Source: Ihuprevotella massiliensis
GTDB lineage: Bacteria > Bacteroidota > Bacteroidia > Bacteroidales > Bacteroidaceae
DNA length: 64,000 nucleotides
Direction: 5' to 3'
NCBI GenBank assembly: GCA_900095835.1
Contig: LT608321.1
Coordinates: 2,013,164-2,077,163, forward strand
The notes under the pieces were generated by a model that saw only the letters and a list, made by a program, of their open reading frames with translations, was not told the DNA's origin and did not search any database. Shown in pieces: positions 43,420 through 52,901 of this stretch. Position 1 is the stretch's first letter; every line of letters begins with the position of its first letter. The position numbers and the translations under genes were made by a program.

Positions 43420-45657
43420 TCACCACAACAGGGCGATGCGATAGGCAATGAAAGCCATGACGTAGGCAAAGCCCGTGCTGTAGAGCATGGAGAAGACGGC
43501 ATAGCGCCATTGTCCGCTTTCGCCCTTGATGGCAACAATCGTGGCGATGCAAGGGAAGTAGAGTAGGGCAAAGACCATGTAGCTCAAAGCGGAGGCCGGT
43601 GACGACGATTGTTGAAGCGCTTGAGAGATGGCGCTGTCGGCAGCATCATCTTTGCCAGTACCTGCTGCAGCGGCGGTGTCTTCATCGAGTTGGTAGAGTA
43701 CTCCAAGGGTCGAAACCATGAGTTCTTTGGCTGCCGAACCCGTGATGAGGCCTACCCCCATGCGCCAGTCGAAGCCGAGAGGAGCAATGATGGGTTGAAT
43801 GGCATGCGCTGCTTGACCGAGATAAGACTGTTCTTGTTGTTCGTAGGGTGTGAGATCCGCACCACCGCGAGGGAAATAGCCCAAAACCCAAGTGATGACT
43901 GAGGCAACGAGGATGAGACCTCCCATCTTGCGGAGATATTGACGCCCCTTTTCCCAAGTGTGGCGAAAGACGCTGCTCGCCACGGGGCGACGATAGGGAG
44001 GAATCTCCATGACGAAGTGGGTTTCGACATTGCGGCGGATGAAATGGCTCATCAACCATGCCGAACCGAAGGCAGCAAGGATGCCAAAGGTGTAGAGACC
44101 AAACATGATCCATGTGGCATAGCGGGGGAAGAAAGCCAAGGTGAACACCGTGTAGACCGTGAGGCGCGCAGAGCACGACATGAAGGGCAGGGTGATCATG
44201 GTGAGCAGGCGGCTCTTGCGATTCTCAATGGTGCGTGTTGCCATCACGGCAGGGACGTTGCATCCAAAGCCAGTGAGCATGGGGAAGAAAGACTTGCCGT
44301 GTAGTCCGACGCGTCGTAAGATGGGGTCGAAGAGTAGGGCAGCGCGAGCCAGATAGCCCGAGTCTTCTAAAATGGAGATGAAGAAATAGAGGATGAGGAT
44401 TTGTGGTAGGAAGACGATCACCGCACCCACACCACCGATGATGCCTTGCGAGAGGAGTTCCGAAAGCCACCAACCTTGTGGCATTTGGGTGGTGGTCCAG
44501 TCGGTGAGCCATTTCACTCCAGCGTCCATCCAGTCCATGGGATATTGTCCGATGGTGAAGGTGGCCCAGAACACGAGCCACATCACGACAAAGAACGCCA
44601 CATAGGAAAGAGCGTGGCGCACGAGCCATTGGTCGACACGCTGAGTGAGGCGCACGGCTTTTCCTTCTTGCAAGTGGTAGCAATCGGAGAGGTAGTGGTG
44701 CACTAAGGCGTGAGGGTCGCTCTGAGCATGAGGATCGTCGGCAAGCGATTGCACAAAGCTGTCTTGGCGGTCGTAGGCAGCAATCACCTCTTCTACGAGT
44801 TGTTCCATGCCGATGCCCTGACTTGCCACGCAAGGCACGAAGGGGAGTTGCATGTGCTGGGAAAGGCGCTCAATGTCGAGGGTAGAACCGCTTTCGGTGA
44901 ATTCGTCGTAGAGATTTAGGGCTCCCACCATGGGGAGTCCCATGCGGCGCACTTGTAGGGTGAGTAGGAGATTGCGCTCCAGGTTGTTCACATCGAGCAC
45001 ATTGATCACCACGTCGATGTCGCCTTTGCGTAGCTCACTCATCACATACGCCTCTTCGGGCGAATAGGCACGGAGAGAGTAAGTGCCGGGGAGGTCGACA
45101 AAGCGCAGGGTGCGTCCCTTGTAGATGGTTTCGCCCACTACGCTCGAAACGGTGACACCGGCATAGTTGCCTGTGCGCTCGTGTCCACCGGAGACCGCGT
45201 TAAACACGGTGGTTTTTCCGCAGTTGGGATTACCAATCAAAGCCACCGTGATGGTGCCTTCCAATTTGGGGGTAGAAATGTGGGAAGTGCCGCAGGCGGC
45301 ACATCCTCCGCAGGCTGTGGGACCGCAGGAGGCGGGGTGGTCGGAGGGAGTTTGCGAGAGGTAAGTGTCGGCAGTGGCAGCACTGAAGAAACGTTTGGAG
45401 AGCGTTTCTTCAGAGGCATAGTCGATGTCGGGATGTTCGAGCGACACTTCAATCAGAGCGGCCTCACTGCTGCGCAGTGCCACTCGCTGACCGAGCATGG
45501 CAAAGACGATGGGTGAACCCATGGGGGTGGCGAAAACTCGCGTCACTTCCTGCCCAGGCACAAAACCGAGTTCTTCGAGACGCAAGCGCAACGAAGGGCT
45601 GCCGTTGGTGCGAAGCACAAAAGCCGTTTGCTCGTTATGTAAATCTGAAAGATTCAT
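43420..45657 (-). CDS. feoB: FeoA-FeoB fusion ferrous iron transporter
   Basis: 745 residues. An N-terminal FeoA/SH3-like domain (1-73) is joined by a linker with four Cys (111, 116, 119, 122; CGPTACGGCAAC) to the FeoB G domain (G1 GNPNCGKT at 142-149, G3 DLPGTYS, G4 NLYD). After that comes the membrane region with the paired gate domains (LTGFGCNVPAVMATRTIENR, SCSARLTVYTVF) and a GSAAKELMVSTLGVLY motif. It imports Fe(II) across the inner membrane using nucleotide hydrolysis. FeoA-FeoB fusion is usual in Bacteroidales; the Cys-rich linker is less usual. It is a single gene with its promoter at 45689-45696. Confidence 0.95.
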   Translation of the reverse strand: MNLSDLHNEQTAFVLRTNGSPSLRLRLEELGFVPGQEVTRVFATPMGSPIVFAMLGQRVALRSSEAALIEVSLEHPDIDYASEETLSKRFFSAATADTYLSQTPSDHPASCGPTACGGCAACGTSHISTPKLEGTITVALIGNPNCGKTTVFNAVSGGHERTGNYAGVTVSSVVGETIYKGRTLRFVDLPGTYSLRAYSPEEAYVMSELRKGDIDVVINVLDVNNLERNLLLTLQVRRMGLPMVGALNLYDEFTESGSTLDIERLSQHMQLPFVPCVASQGIGMEQLVEEVIAAYDRQDSFVQSLADDPHAQSDPHALVHHYLSDCYHLQEGKAVRLTQRVDQWLVRHALSYVAFFVVMWLVFWATFTIGQYPMDWMDAGVKWLTDWTTTQMPQGWWLSELLSQGIIGGVGAVIVFLPQILILYFFISILEDSGYLARAALLFDPILRRVGLHGKSFFPMLTGFGCNVPAVMATRTIENRKSRLLTMITLPFMSCSARLTVYTVFTLAFFPRYATWIMFGLYTFGILAAFGSAWLMSHFIRRNVETHFVMEIPPYRRPVASSVFRHTWEKGRQYLRKMGGLILVASVITWVLGYFPRGGADLTPYEQQEQSYLGQAAHAIQPIIAPLGFDWRMGVGLITGSAAKELMVSTLGVLYQLDEDTAAAAGTGKDDAADSAISQALQQSSSPASALSYMVFALLYFPCIATIVAIKGESGQWRYAVFSMLYSTGFAYVMAFIAYRIALLW

Positions 45658-45688
45658 GCGAAAATCTTGTAGTTATGTCATTGACCTG

Positions 45689-45696
45689 CAAAGGTA
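45689..45696 (-). promoter_or_regulatory. -7 element of feoAB
   Basis: TACCTTTG on the minus strand, about 35 bp upstream of the start. No Fur box was identified with confidence. Confidence 0.6.
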
Positions 45697-45831
45697 CGTT
45701 TTTTTTGTAAGAAGGGGAATACCTATATCTAGTGATATTCGCGCGAGAACGACTCTCTCGAGGCTGATGGGGAAATGACGCGTGCGAGAAAAAATCGGAG
45801 GAAAGATAGGCGATACTCCGTATTTTCTTCG

Positions 45832-45839
45832 TAAATTTG
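45832..45839 (+). promoter_or_regulatory. -7 element of pyk
   Basis: TAAATTTG, about 45 bp before the pyk ATG at 45882. Confidence 0.6.
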
Positions 45840-45881
45840 CACCAAATAATTGTAGAACAGAATATAAAGCTCCTCCCCAAC

Positions 45882-47342
45882 ATGAAAAAAACTAAGATTG
45901 TTTGCTCAATCAGCGACTTGCGCTGCGATGAGAAGTTTCTCCGTGAACTTTTCTTTGCAGGGATGAATGTGGTGCGTATGAACACTGCGCACGCTGATGC
46001 CGAAGGTATCAAGAAAATCATCCGCAACGTTCGCGCTGTATCACCACATATAGGTATTTTGATTGATACAAAGGGGCCTGAAGTGCGCACCACTGGTGCA
46101 TCAGCTCCCATCACTTATAAGGCTGGTGAACAAGTGACTGTGTTTGGTCGCCCTGGGGTGGACACAACACACGATGAAGTGAACCTCTCTTACGCAGATA
46201 TTGCCAAGGATTTGAAGGTGGGCGACCGCTTGCTCTTTGATGATGGTGCTATCGCGATGAAGGTGAACACCATTGAAGGTGAAACTGTGCGCGTGGAAGT
46301 GGAAAACGACGGCGTGCTCGGTTCGCACAAGAGTGTGAATGTGCCTGGGGAGCACATCGACCTTCCTGCCCTCACTCAGCGTGACCACGAAAATATCCTC
46401 CTTGCCATCGAACAAGACATCGATTTCATTGCTCACTCTTTCGTGCGCTCTGCTGCTGATGTGAAGGTAGTGCAAGATATCCTCGATGCGCACAATAGCG
46501 ATATCAAGATTATTTCTAAGATTGAAAACCAAGAGGGTGTAGACAATATCGACGAAATTATTGCGGCTTCTTATGGTATCATGATTGCTCGTGGTGACCT
46601 CGGTATCGAAGTACCCATTGAGTGTATCCCTGGCATCCAACGTCAAATCATTAAGAAGTGTATCCAAGCGAAGAAGCCCGTGATTGTGGCGACTCAGATG
46701 TTGCACACGATGATCAACAACCCACGTCCTACGCGTGCGGAAGTGACCGACATCGCCAATGCTATTTACTATCGCACCGATGCTTTGATGCTCAGTGGTG
46801 AAACGGCTTCGGGTAAGTATCCTCTCGAGGCGGTGAAGACGATGGCTGCCATCGCTGAGCAAGCTGAGAAGGATAAGCTCCGCGAAAACGATATCGACCC
46901 AAGTCCCGACAGTACTAACCAACGCGAATTCTTGGCACACGCTGCTGTAGAAGCTACTTATAAGTTAGGCGTTAAGGGTATCCTCACCGATAGTGAGTCG
47001 GGTGCTACTGCTCGTATGTTGGCTTCTTTCCGCGGCACTACGCCTATTATCGCCATTTGTTACAAAGAGAAGACCCAGCGTTTGCTCAACTTGAGCTACG
47101 GTATAATCCCCATCTTCCAAAAGAAACCCGAGAGCGCGCAATATATGTTCACGGCTGCCGTGCGCATGCTTCGTCAGAAGGGCTTTGTCGATCTCGACGA
47201 TAAGATAGCCTACTTGAGTGGTGTCTTGGGCAAGGGTGGCGGTACGTCATTCTTGGAAATCAACAAGGTGCGCTCTGTGTATGATGAATACTTCCGCTTC
47301 CACCTCCCCACGGGTAATTCTGAAAACGTGGTGAAAGACTAG
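45882..47342 (+). CDS. pyk: Pyruvate kinase
   Basis: 486 residues from MKKTKIVCSISDLRCDEKF; an upstream GTG at 45837 precedes the likely mRNA start. It converts phosphoenolpyruvate and ADP to pyruvate and ATP, the last glycolytic step. Motifs are FFAGMNVVRMNTAHA, LIDTKGPEVRTT, the catalytic Lys region IKIISKIENQEGVDNIDEII, ARGDLGIEVPIE, and PTRAEVTDIANAIYYRTDALMLSGETASGKYP. The C-terminal allosteric domain is present. A terminator follows at 47407-47445. Confidence 0.96.
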   Translation: MKKTKIVCSISDLRCDEKFLRELFFAGMNVVRMNTAHADAEGIKKIIRNVRAVSPHIGILIDTKGPEVRTTGASAPITYKAGEQVTVFGRPGVDTTHDEVNLSYADIAKDLKVGDRLLFDDGAIAMKVNTIEGETVRVEVENDGVLGSHKSVNVPGEHIDLPALTQRDHENILLAIEQDIDFIAHSFVRSAADVKVVQDILDAHNSDIKIISKIENQEGVDNIDEIIAASYGIMIARGDLGIEVPIECIPGIQRQIIKKCIQAKKPVIVATQMLHTMINNPRPTRAEVTDIANAIYYRTDALMLSGETASGKYPLEAVKTMAAIAEQAEKDKLRENDIDPSPDSTNQREFLAHAAVEATYKLGVKGILTDSESGATARMLASFRGTTPIIAICYKEKTQRLLNLSYGIIPIFQKKPESAQYMFTAAVRMLRQKGFVDLDDKIAYLSGVLGKGGGTSFLEINKVRSVYDEYFRFHLPTGNSENVVKD

Positions 47343-47406
47343 TGAAACGCTTCGTGCGCTCATAAGTAGCCCGCGTCTGATGTGACGTTGGTTTTGATAT
47401 AAAACT

Positions 47407-47445
47407 CCCTCCGCTTGTAAAGTTTACAAGTGGAGGGTTTGTTTT
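47407..47445 (+). terminator. Terminator of pyk
   Basis: 15-bp stem with one G-T pair (47407-47421 with 47423-47437) and a TTTGTTTT tail. Confidence 0.85.
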
Positions 47446-47610
47446 GGGGGTTGTTTTAGCGAAACTTTGAAGTGGAATTATTCATAGTATTAGTTTATGT
47501 AAGTAGCAAATGGAGAGTGATTTGCGCTAGGAAACTGATTATTTTCTTAGTTTTGTGCTTCCTTATTTCATTTTTCGGTTAAATATTAACTGATATTCGG
47601 TGGAAATTTG

Positions 47611-47618
47611 TACCTTTG
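47611..47618 (+). promoter_or_regulatory. Promoter element of fimbrial operon 3
   Basis: TACCTTTG, about 240 bp upstream of the first gene. A second candidate TATTTTTG lies at 47776-47783. The leader also holds a 22-codon ORF (47664-47732). Confidence 0.55.
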
Positions 47619-47856
47619 CGGCGAATAAACTAGCAATCCGAAGACGAAACTGTGAGATTCTCGATGAAAAAAATGTCGCATGACTACTTTTTGCGCGTGG
47701 TTTTTATCGTATCAGCATGGCGGATGGTGTGATATCTGGCACATTTCCTCATGGTGCTTTATCATGGTGCCCCGATATTTTTGCAAGGGTGCTTGCCTCT
47801 TCGGTGAAAAATATAACATAAAGCGGAACAAAAAACTATCTCCCGCAATATATAAT

Positions 47857-49593
47857 ATGATTAGATTGGAAAACTTTAGCCGATTGCGTTGTGGACTCAT
47901 TATGCTCTGTTCAGCAATGCTTTTTGCTGTTGTAGGGTGTAATCGCGCATACGTGGAAGAGGATCATACAGATCCCTCTGAACCTGCTTTGAAAACCCCT
48001 GTCTATATGGCGTCTTCAATCGCCGTTCGTGCGCTGCGCTCTGAACTCGCTTCTGGTTCTTTGGAGGCGGAAGATGAAATTGCTCAACTTCGTATCCTTG
48101 TTTTCAACAGTGCTACGGGGAAATTGGCTATCAATAAGTTTTATGGTAGCTCCGAACGTGCGTCTTTCATGAATCAGCCCGCTAATGTAGCGGCTGCTTG
48201 GCGTGGCGCATTCCAGATTGTGCCTGATAAATACGACTTCTTCTTTATTGCCAACGAAGATTCTTGGCCCGAAACGAAAACTGCACTTGAGGCATTGACC
48301 GTGGGTGTGGCTCATGTTTCGGATCTCTATAGCAAGGATTTTGCGATGCGCATCCCTTATGCTGGAAGCACTACAGCGCAAAATAAGACGAACCGCACTT
48401 TCTATCCTTCTGTCACTTCAGGTGGTACCACAACCAATGGCCACTTGTTCTTGGCTACACGTGTGTATAAAAATGTGGATGTGCAAGCTACTCGCAATGG
48501 TAAGGGAACATCTCCTGCAGATCCTCAGCACTTTTTGGCAGAAGGTGACGAAAAAGTGGAACTTATTCGCACACTCTCTAAGGTGAAATTGACGATTCCC
48601 AATTCTGCAACGGCTGAATCAGACGGTGCCGGTGGATATCGTATCAAGCAATTCTTGCCTTCGCGCATCCAGCGCATTCTCCTGAAGAATGAGCGTCCTC
48701 ATCAATCTCTCTTCTTGAATCCTTTCTTGGAGAGTAATACCTTTACCCCTGGTAAGAAATATGCTGACGATTGGTACACGAAGCCTACCGATGCTGCAAA
48801 AGACTATGTGCTCTATGATCGTAGTCTCACCACCAATGCCAATGAAACGGGACTTTCTGTTGGAGTTGGTGCAGAGGTGACTGTGCCGGCTGGCACTCCC
48901 TTTGATGCCAATCGTCGTTACGACTGTACAATTTGGTTCTATGTTCCCGAACATCTTCGTCAAGCGTTGAGCACTGATCCTGCAACTCCAGGTATGGTGG
49001 ATGGTGCAAGTGGACTTGTGTTTGAGAAAATCGGTGTGAGTGGAGAAAGTTCTTTCGGCATCTGGCAACAAGACCTGACAGAAGGCAAGCAAATGGTGTA
49101 TGACAATGGAGCCTCTTCCTTGTATTATGTGTTGCCTAATGTAGCGGCTTATTCTAAATACTCTGTAGTGCGCAATCACGTCTACGACATCAAGCTGCGC
49201 TATGCTGGTGCACAACTCATGCTCCATTACAAGGTGTTGCCTTGGCAAAATGGCGGACATTCTGGGGTCTATGTGATGGATGCTTTCAATGTCTCCTCGT
49301 CTGATCCTTCCTTCAAGAATGAGTACACCGATATCATCATGAGCACCACGTCGCAGACCCTCGCTACAGGTGAATCTATCGAATTGAGAGCTGAAGAAGA
49401 CTTTACCTTCGTCGATAATGGTGTGGAAACTTCCTCTGTGACCTATGGCACCACTGCGGCTGAACGCGTGTTCAGAAGCTACCGCACTGTAAAAATCAAA
49501 GCGAACACTTATCCTGTGGCTGATGGTACCACCATCTTTGGCGTATACTCTAATGGTCAACTTCTTTACACTGTAAATGCCTTTGCGCAATGA
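47857..49593 (+). CDS. Fimbrillin-family lipoprotein, operon 3 gene 1
   Basis: 578 residues from MIRLENFSRLRCGLIML (47857); the longer frame from 47680 has no signal before this. The lipobox is AVVGC. AQLRILVFNSATGKL, KYDFFFIANED, YSVVRNHVYDIKLRY and LHYKVLPWQNGGHSG match fimbrillin subunits, and the gene resembles the minus-strand gene at 26002-27471 in domain order. The last 100 residues form an added beta domain ending FGVYSNGQLLYTVNAFAQ. Its stop overlaps the next start (ATGA at 49590-49593). Confidence 0.8.
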   Translation: MIRLENFSRLRCGLIMLCSAMLFAVVGCNRAYVEEDHTDPSEPALKTPVYMASSIAVRALRSELASGSLEAEDEIAQLRILVFNSATGKLAINKFYGSSERASFMNQPANVAAAWRGAFQIVPDKYDFFFIANEDSWPETKTALEALTVGVAHVSDLYSKDFAMRIPYAGSTTAQNKTNRTFYPSVTSGGTTTNGHLFLATRVYKNVDVQATRNGKGTSPADPQHFLAEGDEKVELIRTLSKVKLTIPNSATAESDGAGGYRIKQFLPSRIQRILLKNERPHQSLFLNPFLESNTFTPGKKYADDWYTKPTDAAKDYVLYDRSLTTNANETGLSVGVGAEVTVPAGTPFDANRRYDCTIWFYVPEHLRQALSTDPATPGMVDGASGLVFEKIGVSGESSFGIWQQDLTEGKQMVYDNGASSLYYVLPNVAAYSKYSVVRNHVYDIKLRYAGAQLMLHYKVLPWQNGGHSGVYVMDAFNVSSSDPSFKNEYTDIIMSTTSQTLATGESIELRAEEDFTFVDNGVETSSVTYGTTAAERVFRSYRTVKIKANTYPVADGTTIFGVYSNGQLLYTVNAFAQ

Positions 49594-50684
49594 AATATCG
49601 TATCCTCTACCTCCTCTTAGCTTGTTTGCTCGGTATCACCTCTTTCGTGTCGTGTCAACGCATGCACGATGAGGCGCCTCAAGGCCTTACCATTCATTTG
49701 TCGCAAGAACTCTTTACAAAACGTGTGGTTCGTGCGCCTTCAGATAATTCTGTTATTAAAACCCTCGATGTTGTCTTTATTGACAATACTGGTAAGGTGG
49801 TGAATGTTGTCCTCGATGCTAATGGGGCTACTAATAAGCGTATCTTTCGTTATGGACTCGATCCTGTCACTACCAATGTGAAGTGGAAGAATAACGATAG
49901 AACCACCAACACTTTGGTGCTCACCGAAGTGCAGTATCACGTGTTTAAGGATGTCAAGATGTTTGTCTTGGCAAACCTATCCCAAACTGTACATGATGGC
50001 ATCGCCAATGGTACGCTGGACACGCAAGACAAAATCAAAGAACAGGTGTCTGTGACTTTGCCTGCTAATAAAGCGCATGATCTAGAGGAACCTTTCTTGC
50101 TCACTGGCGAGACGGCAACCTTTAGTTGGGATGGCGATGTGGACAAAGAAGTGCCTGTAGATTTGAAGCGTGCTGTGGCTGCAGTGGATATCATCATCCA
50201 TTATCAATGGGAAAAACTCGACCCCGAGCATTATGAAGGTGGCTATAAACTCAAAGAGTTTGATAGCAAGACTTTCGTAGGTGAGCATTACAAGGTGGAT
50301 GACCTCGTGGACTCTGATCCACGCAAGCTGGCTAAAACCACGCCTGCTAATCCCACCTCTACCATCTCATTCTACCTCAATGAGTATGACTTCACCAAAA
50401 CTGGTGTGACAGGTTTTCCTCCCTATATCTTACTTGCTTTGCCGAAGGTGGATGGCGCGAAGGAACTTCCTGGCGGCTTGCTCCCCCCTCCTATAGGTGA
50501 AGGGTTGGCTCAAGATGCGGAAGAAACATACTATCGCATTGTCATGCCCCCCACAATTCAACGCAACTACCACTACACGATGCATGTGTATATCAATGAG
50601 GCTGGATCAAATAAGCCTGAAGGGGCTACACCGGTGAGATTCCAATTCTCGGTGAAGCCTTGGGATCGTGATCAACGCAATTAA
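49590..50684 (+). CDS. Fimbrillin-family lipoprotein, operon 3 gene 2
   Basis: 364 residues. A lipoprotein signal (SFVSC, Cys about 22) is followed by IKTLDVVFIDNTGKV, VKMFVLANLSQ and a KRAVAAVDIIIHYQW strand, all typical of the fimbrillin N-terminal domain. The end QRNYHYTMHVYINEAG...FQFSVKPWDRDQRN fits an Mfa1/FimA-type C-terminus. It is coupled to the previous gene by a 4-bp overlap. Confidence 0.8.
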   Translation: MKYRILYLLLACLLGITSFVSCQRMHDEAPQGLTIHLSQELFTKRVVRAPSDNSVIKTLDVVFIDNTGKVVNVVLDANGATNKRIFRYGLDPVTTNVKWKNNDRTTNTLVLTEVQYHVFKDVKMFVLANLSQTVHDGIANGTLDTQDKIKEQVSVTLPANKAHDLEEPFLLTGETATFSWDGDVDKEVPVDLKRAVAAVDIIIHYQWEKLDPEHYEGGYKLKEFDSKTFVGEHYKVDDLVDSDPRKLAKTTPANPTSTISFYLNEYDFTKTGVTGFPPYILLALPKVDGAKELPGGLLPPPIGEGLAQDAEETYYRIVMPPTIQRNYHYTMHVYINEAGSNKPEGATPVRFQFSVKPWDRDQRN

Positions 50685-50790
50685 TTGTTGCTATTCCATT
50701 ACCTTCGAATGTGGGGCTCGGTGTTCTTCTTCTGAAATAGATCCGTGAAGAAGTTGATGAGTCCATTTTTTTACTTCAAAATCATTAACG

Positions 50791-51825
50791 ATGAAATATA
50801 TTCAACTCTTAGTTTTGGGCTTATTGCCTCTCTTTGCAGTAGGATGTAAATCCTTCGAAGAAGAGCTAGAGGTGACTCCTGCGGAAAAGTCGGAAAATGT
50901 CTTGCGATTTCCCATAGGACAGATGCTTCAGCCAAGCACACGCTCTCGACAAATGGGTATAGCGGATGATGTGATAGACCATGTCATGGTAGCAGGAGTA
51001 CCTGTGAGTAATTTCGATAAAACAGGAATGTATTTGGATGTGCCAGCTACTAACCTCAATCGTACGTTCTTTTTTATCGCTAATCTGACTCCAGAGCATC
51101 AGACTAAAGTGAGGACATTGGAAAATGATGCTTTCATAACTCCTGAAGGTGCAAACATTGTAGACGCTAATGGAGATGAAGTATATAGTCCTAATGGCTA
51201 CACTCTCCTCACAGGTCCTGACATGCTGGCATTGACGACAATGGATTATCTTGATCCCAATGGTCACTTAAAGGATGATCGCTATATCCCAATGGTGGCT
51301 GTAGTTGACAAGGTGGGTGATTTAGGTTTTCATGATGTAGATGGTGTGTCTGTCTGTAATAAGACCATCGTGTTGACCCGCCTTTTTGCCCAACTAAATC
51401 TAAGTATTTACAAAGGTGATAATACGATTAAGAAGGTTACCGTAGAGAATGTGCCAACAGTCTTTTCCTTAGGTGGTGTATTCGGTGATTACGATTATAG
51501 GTCTCAAGTGGGGATTTCTGATTTTGAGCTAGAACTCTCTGAGCCAGATGAATTTACCTTTGTTCGAACGAGTTGCTATTTACCTGAGTATGCTGTGGCT
51601 GACCCTGTGTTTAATGATCCAGACGACCATAGCATGATGTACATTTTGGTTGATTTTGTCGATAGTGAAGGTAAAGAGCACACGAAAAAAGCTCGCCTCG
51701 GATTTGAAAAAAATCGAGACGGAGATGTGGCGATAGGAAAAGAAGGTAAAATTGTTCGCAACTTTGTATACGATCGACACATTAGTCTCTCCGACCCTAA
51801 AGGCCTAGATGGCGCCCCCTTCTAG
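50791..51825 (+). CDS. Fimbrillin-like lipoprotein, operon 3 gene 3
   Basis: 344 residues with a lipoprotein signal (LFAVGC). PSTRSRQMG is a possible Arg processing site, and NRTFFFIANLTPEHQ and LTRLFAQLNLSIY are fimbrillin-type strands. The C-terminus (KIVRNFVYDRHISLSDPKGL) reaches the usual 'RN.xY' strand but then stops, without the final PW-containing strand seen in the other subunits. It is therefore either a terminal (anchor or cap) subunit or truncated. It follows gene 2 after 106 bp. Confidence 0.72.
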   Translation: MKYIQLLVLGLLPLFAVGCKSFEEELEVTPAEKSENVLRFPIGQMLQPSTRSRQMGIADDVIDHVMVAGVPVSNFDKTGMYLDVPATNLNRTFFFIANLTPEHQTKVRTLENDAFITPEGANIVDANGDEVYSPNGYTLLTGPDMLALTTMDYLDPNGHLKDDRYIPMVAVVDKVGDLGFHDVDGVSVCNKTIVLTRLFAQLNLSIYKGDNTIKKVTVENVPTVFSLGGVFGDYDYRSQVGISDFELELSEPDEFTFVRTSCYLPEYAVADPVFNDPDDHSMMYILVDFVDSEGKEHTKKARLGFEKNRDGDVAIGKEGKIVRNFVYDRHISLSDPKGLDGAPF

Positions 51826-51869
51826 CGCTAAGCATCGTTTCGGCTTTTTGAGAAGGCAAAATCCACATA

Positions 51870-51915
51870 TTTCCCCACCCACCGATGACTAGATCGAGGG
51901 GTGGGGAAAGTGTTT
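51870..51915 (+). terminator. Probable terminator of fimbrial operon 3
   Basis: 11-bp stem TTTCCCCACCC / GGGTGGGGAAA (51870-51880, 51899-51909) with a GTGTTTTCT tail. Confidence 0.65.
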
Positions 51916-51985
51916 TCTATCAACTCTTGTGGAGAAAAGTCTTTTAGACGGCGATGTTTTGAAAGAAAGCATCGACTTTTTTAAG

Positions 51986-52025
51986 CGTGAAACAGCGTGG
52001 AACAATTATTTTTTTGCTACCTTTG
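51986..52025 (+). promoter_or_regulatory. parA promoter with two ParB-like half-sites
   Basis: TACCTTTG (52018-52025) has no -33 match. Instead CGTGAAACA (51986-51994) and CGTGGAACA (51996-52004), each like half of a parS palindrome, sit across the -33 position 10 bp apart. Confidence 0.5.
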
Positions 52026-52066
52026 CGGTAGTAATTGATACATTGCACCGATAATCCACTACACGT

Positions 52067-52834
52067 ATGGGAAAAATCATCGCCATAGCCAATCAAAAAG
52101 GAGGAGTGGGCAAGACCACCACTTCTATGAACCTTGCCGCCTCGCTTGCCACGCTCGACAAGAAAGTGCTGCTTGTGGACTGTGATCCGCAGGCTAATGC
52201 TTCAAGCGGATTGGGAGTGGAAGTGGGAAAAATCGAAACCTCTGTTTACGAATCGATGATTGGACAGCAGGATATCCGCGAGAACATCTACACCACCGAT
52301 GTCGAAAGACTTGACATCGTGCCTTCGCACGTGCGCCTCTCTGGGGCTGATGTGGAATTGCTGCAGATGGATCGTCGCGAATTTGTGGTCAAAGAGATGC
52401 TGGCTTGTATCAAAGATGACTACGACTACATCCTCATCGACTGTAGTCCCTCTCTCGGACTCATCACGGTCAATGCTCTCACCGCTGCCGACTCGGTCAT
52501 CATCCCCGTGCAGTGTGAGTATTTCGCGCTCGAAGGTATCACGCAACTGCTCAACACCATCCGCATGATTAAGATGCGACTGAATCCGCAGTTAGAGATT
52601 GAGGGGTTCCTCCTCACTATGTACGACCGCCGATTGCGTCTTGCCAACCAAATCTATGATGAAGTGAAGCGCCATTTCCAAGAATTGGTGTTTAAGACCG
52701 TAATCCAGCGCAATGTGAAACTCTCTGAAGCACCCTCGCACGGCATTCCTGCACTGCTCTACGACATCGACTCTATCGGAGCGGTGAACTATCTGTCGCT
52801 TGCTCGCGAAATTATCAATCGAGAAAAAGCTTAG
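52067..52834 (+). CDS. parA: Chromosome-partitioning ATPase ParA (Soj)
   Basis: 255 residues. The deviant Walker A motif [56 protein letters not shown] and the C-terminal [18 protein letters not shown] define the family. ParA dimers bind DNA non-specifically and pull ParB-parS complexes during chromosome segregation. It is followed after 67 bp by parB. Confidence 0.97.
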   Translation: MGKIIAIANQKGGVGKTTTSMNLAASLATLDKKVLLVDCDPQANASSGLGVEVGKIETSVYESMIGQQDIRENIYTTDVERLDIVPSHVRLSGADVELLQMDRREFVVKEMLACIKDDYDYILIDCSPSLGLITVNALTAADSVIIPVQCEYFALEGITQLLNTIRMIKMRLNPQLEIEGFLLTMYDRRLRLANQIYDEVKRHFQELVFKTVIQRNVKLSEAPSHGIPALLYDIDSIGAVNYLSLAREIINREKA

Positions 52835-52901
52835 TGCCTCACTTTTTTTGCATTTCACGATGTTAAGTGTCAAGCTTAACCCCTAACCTCCCACGTATAG
52901 C

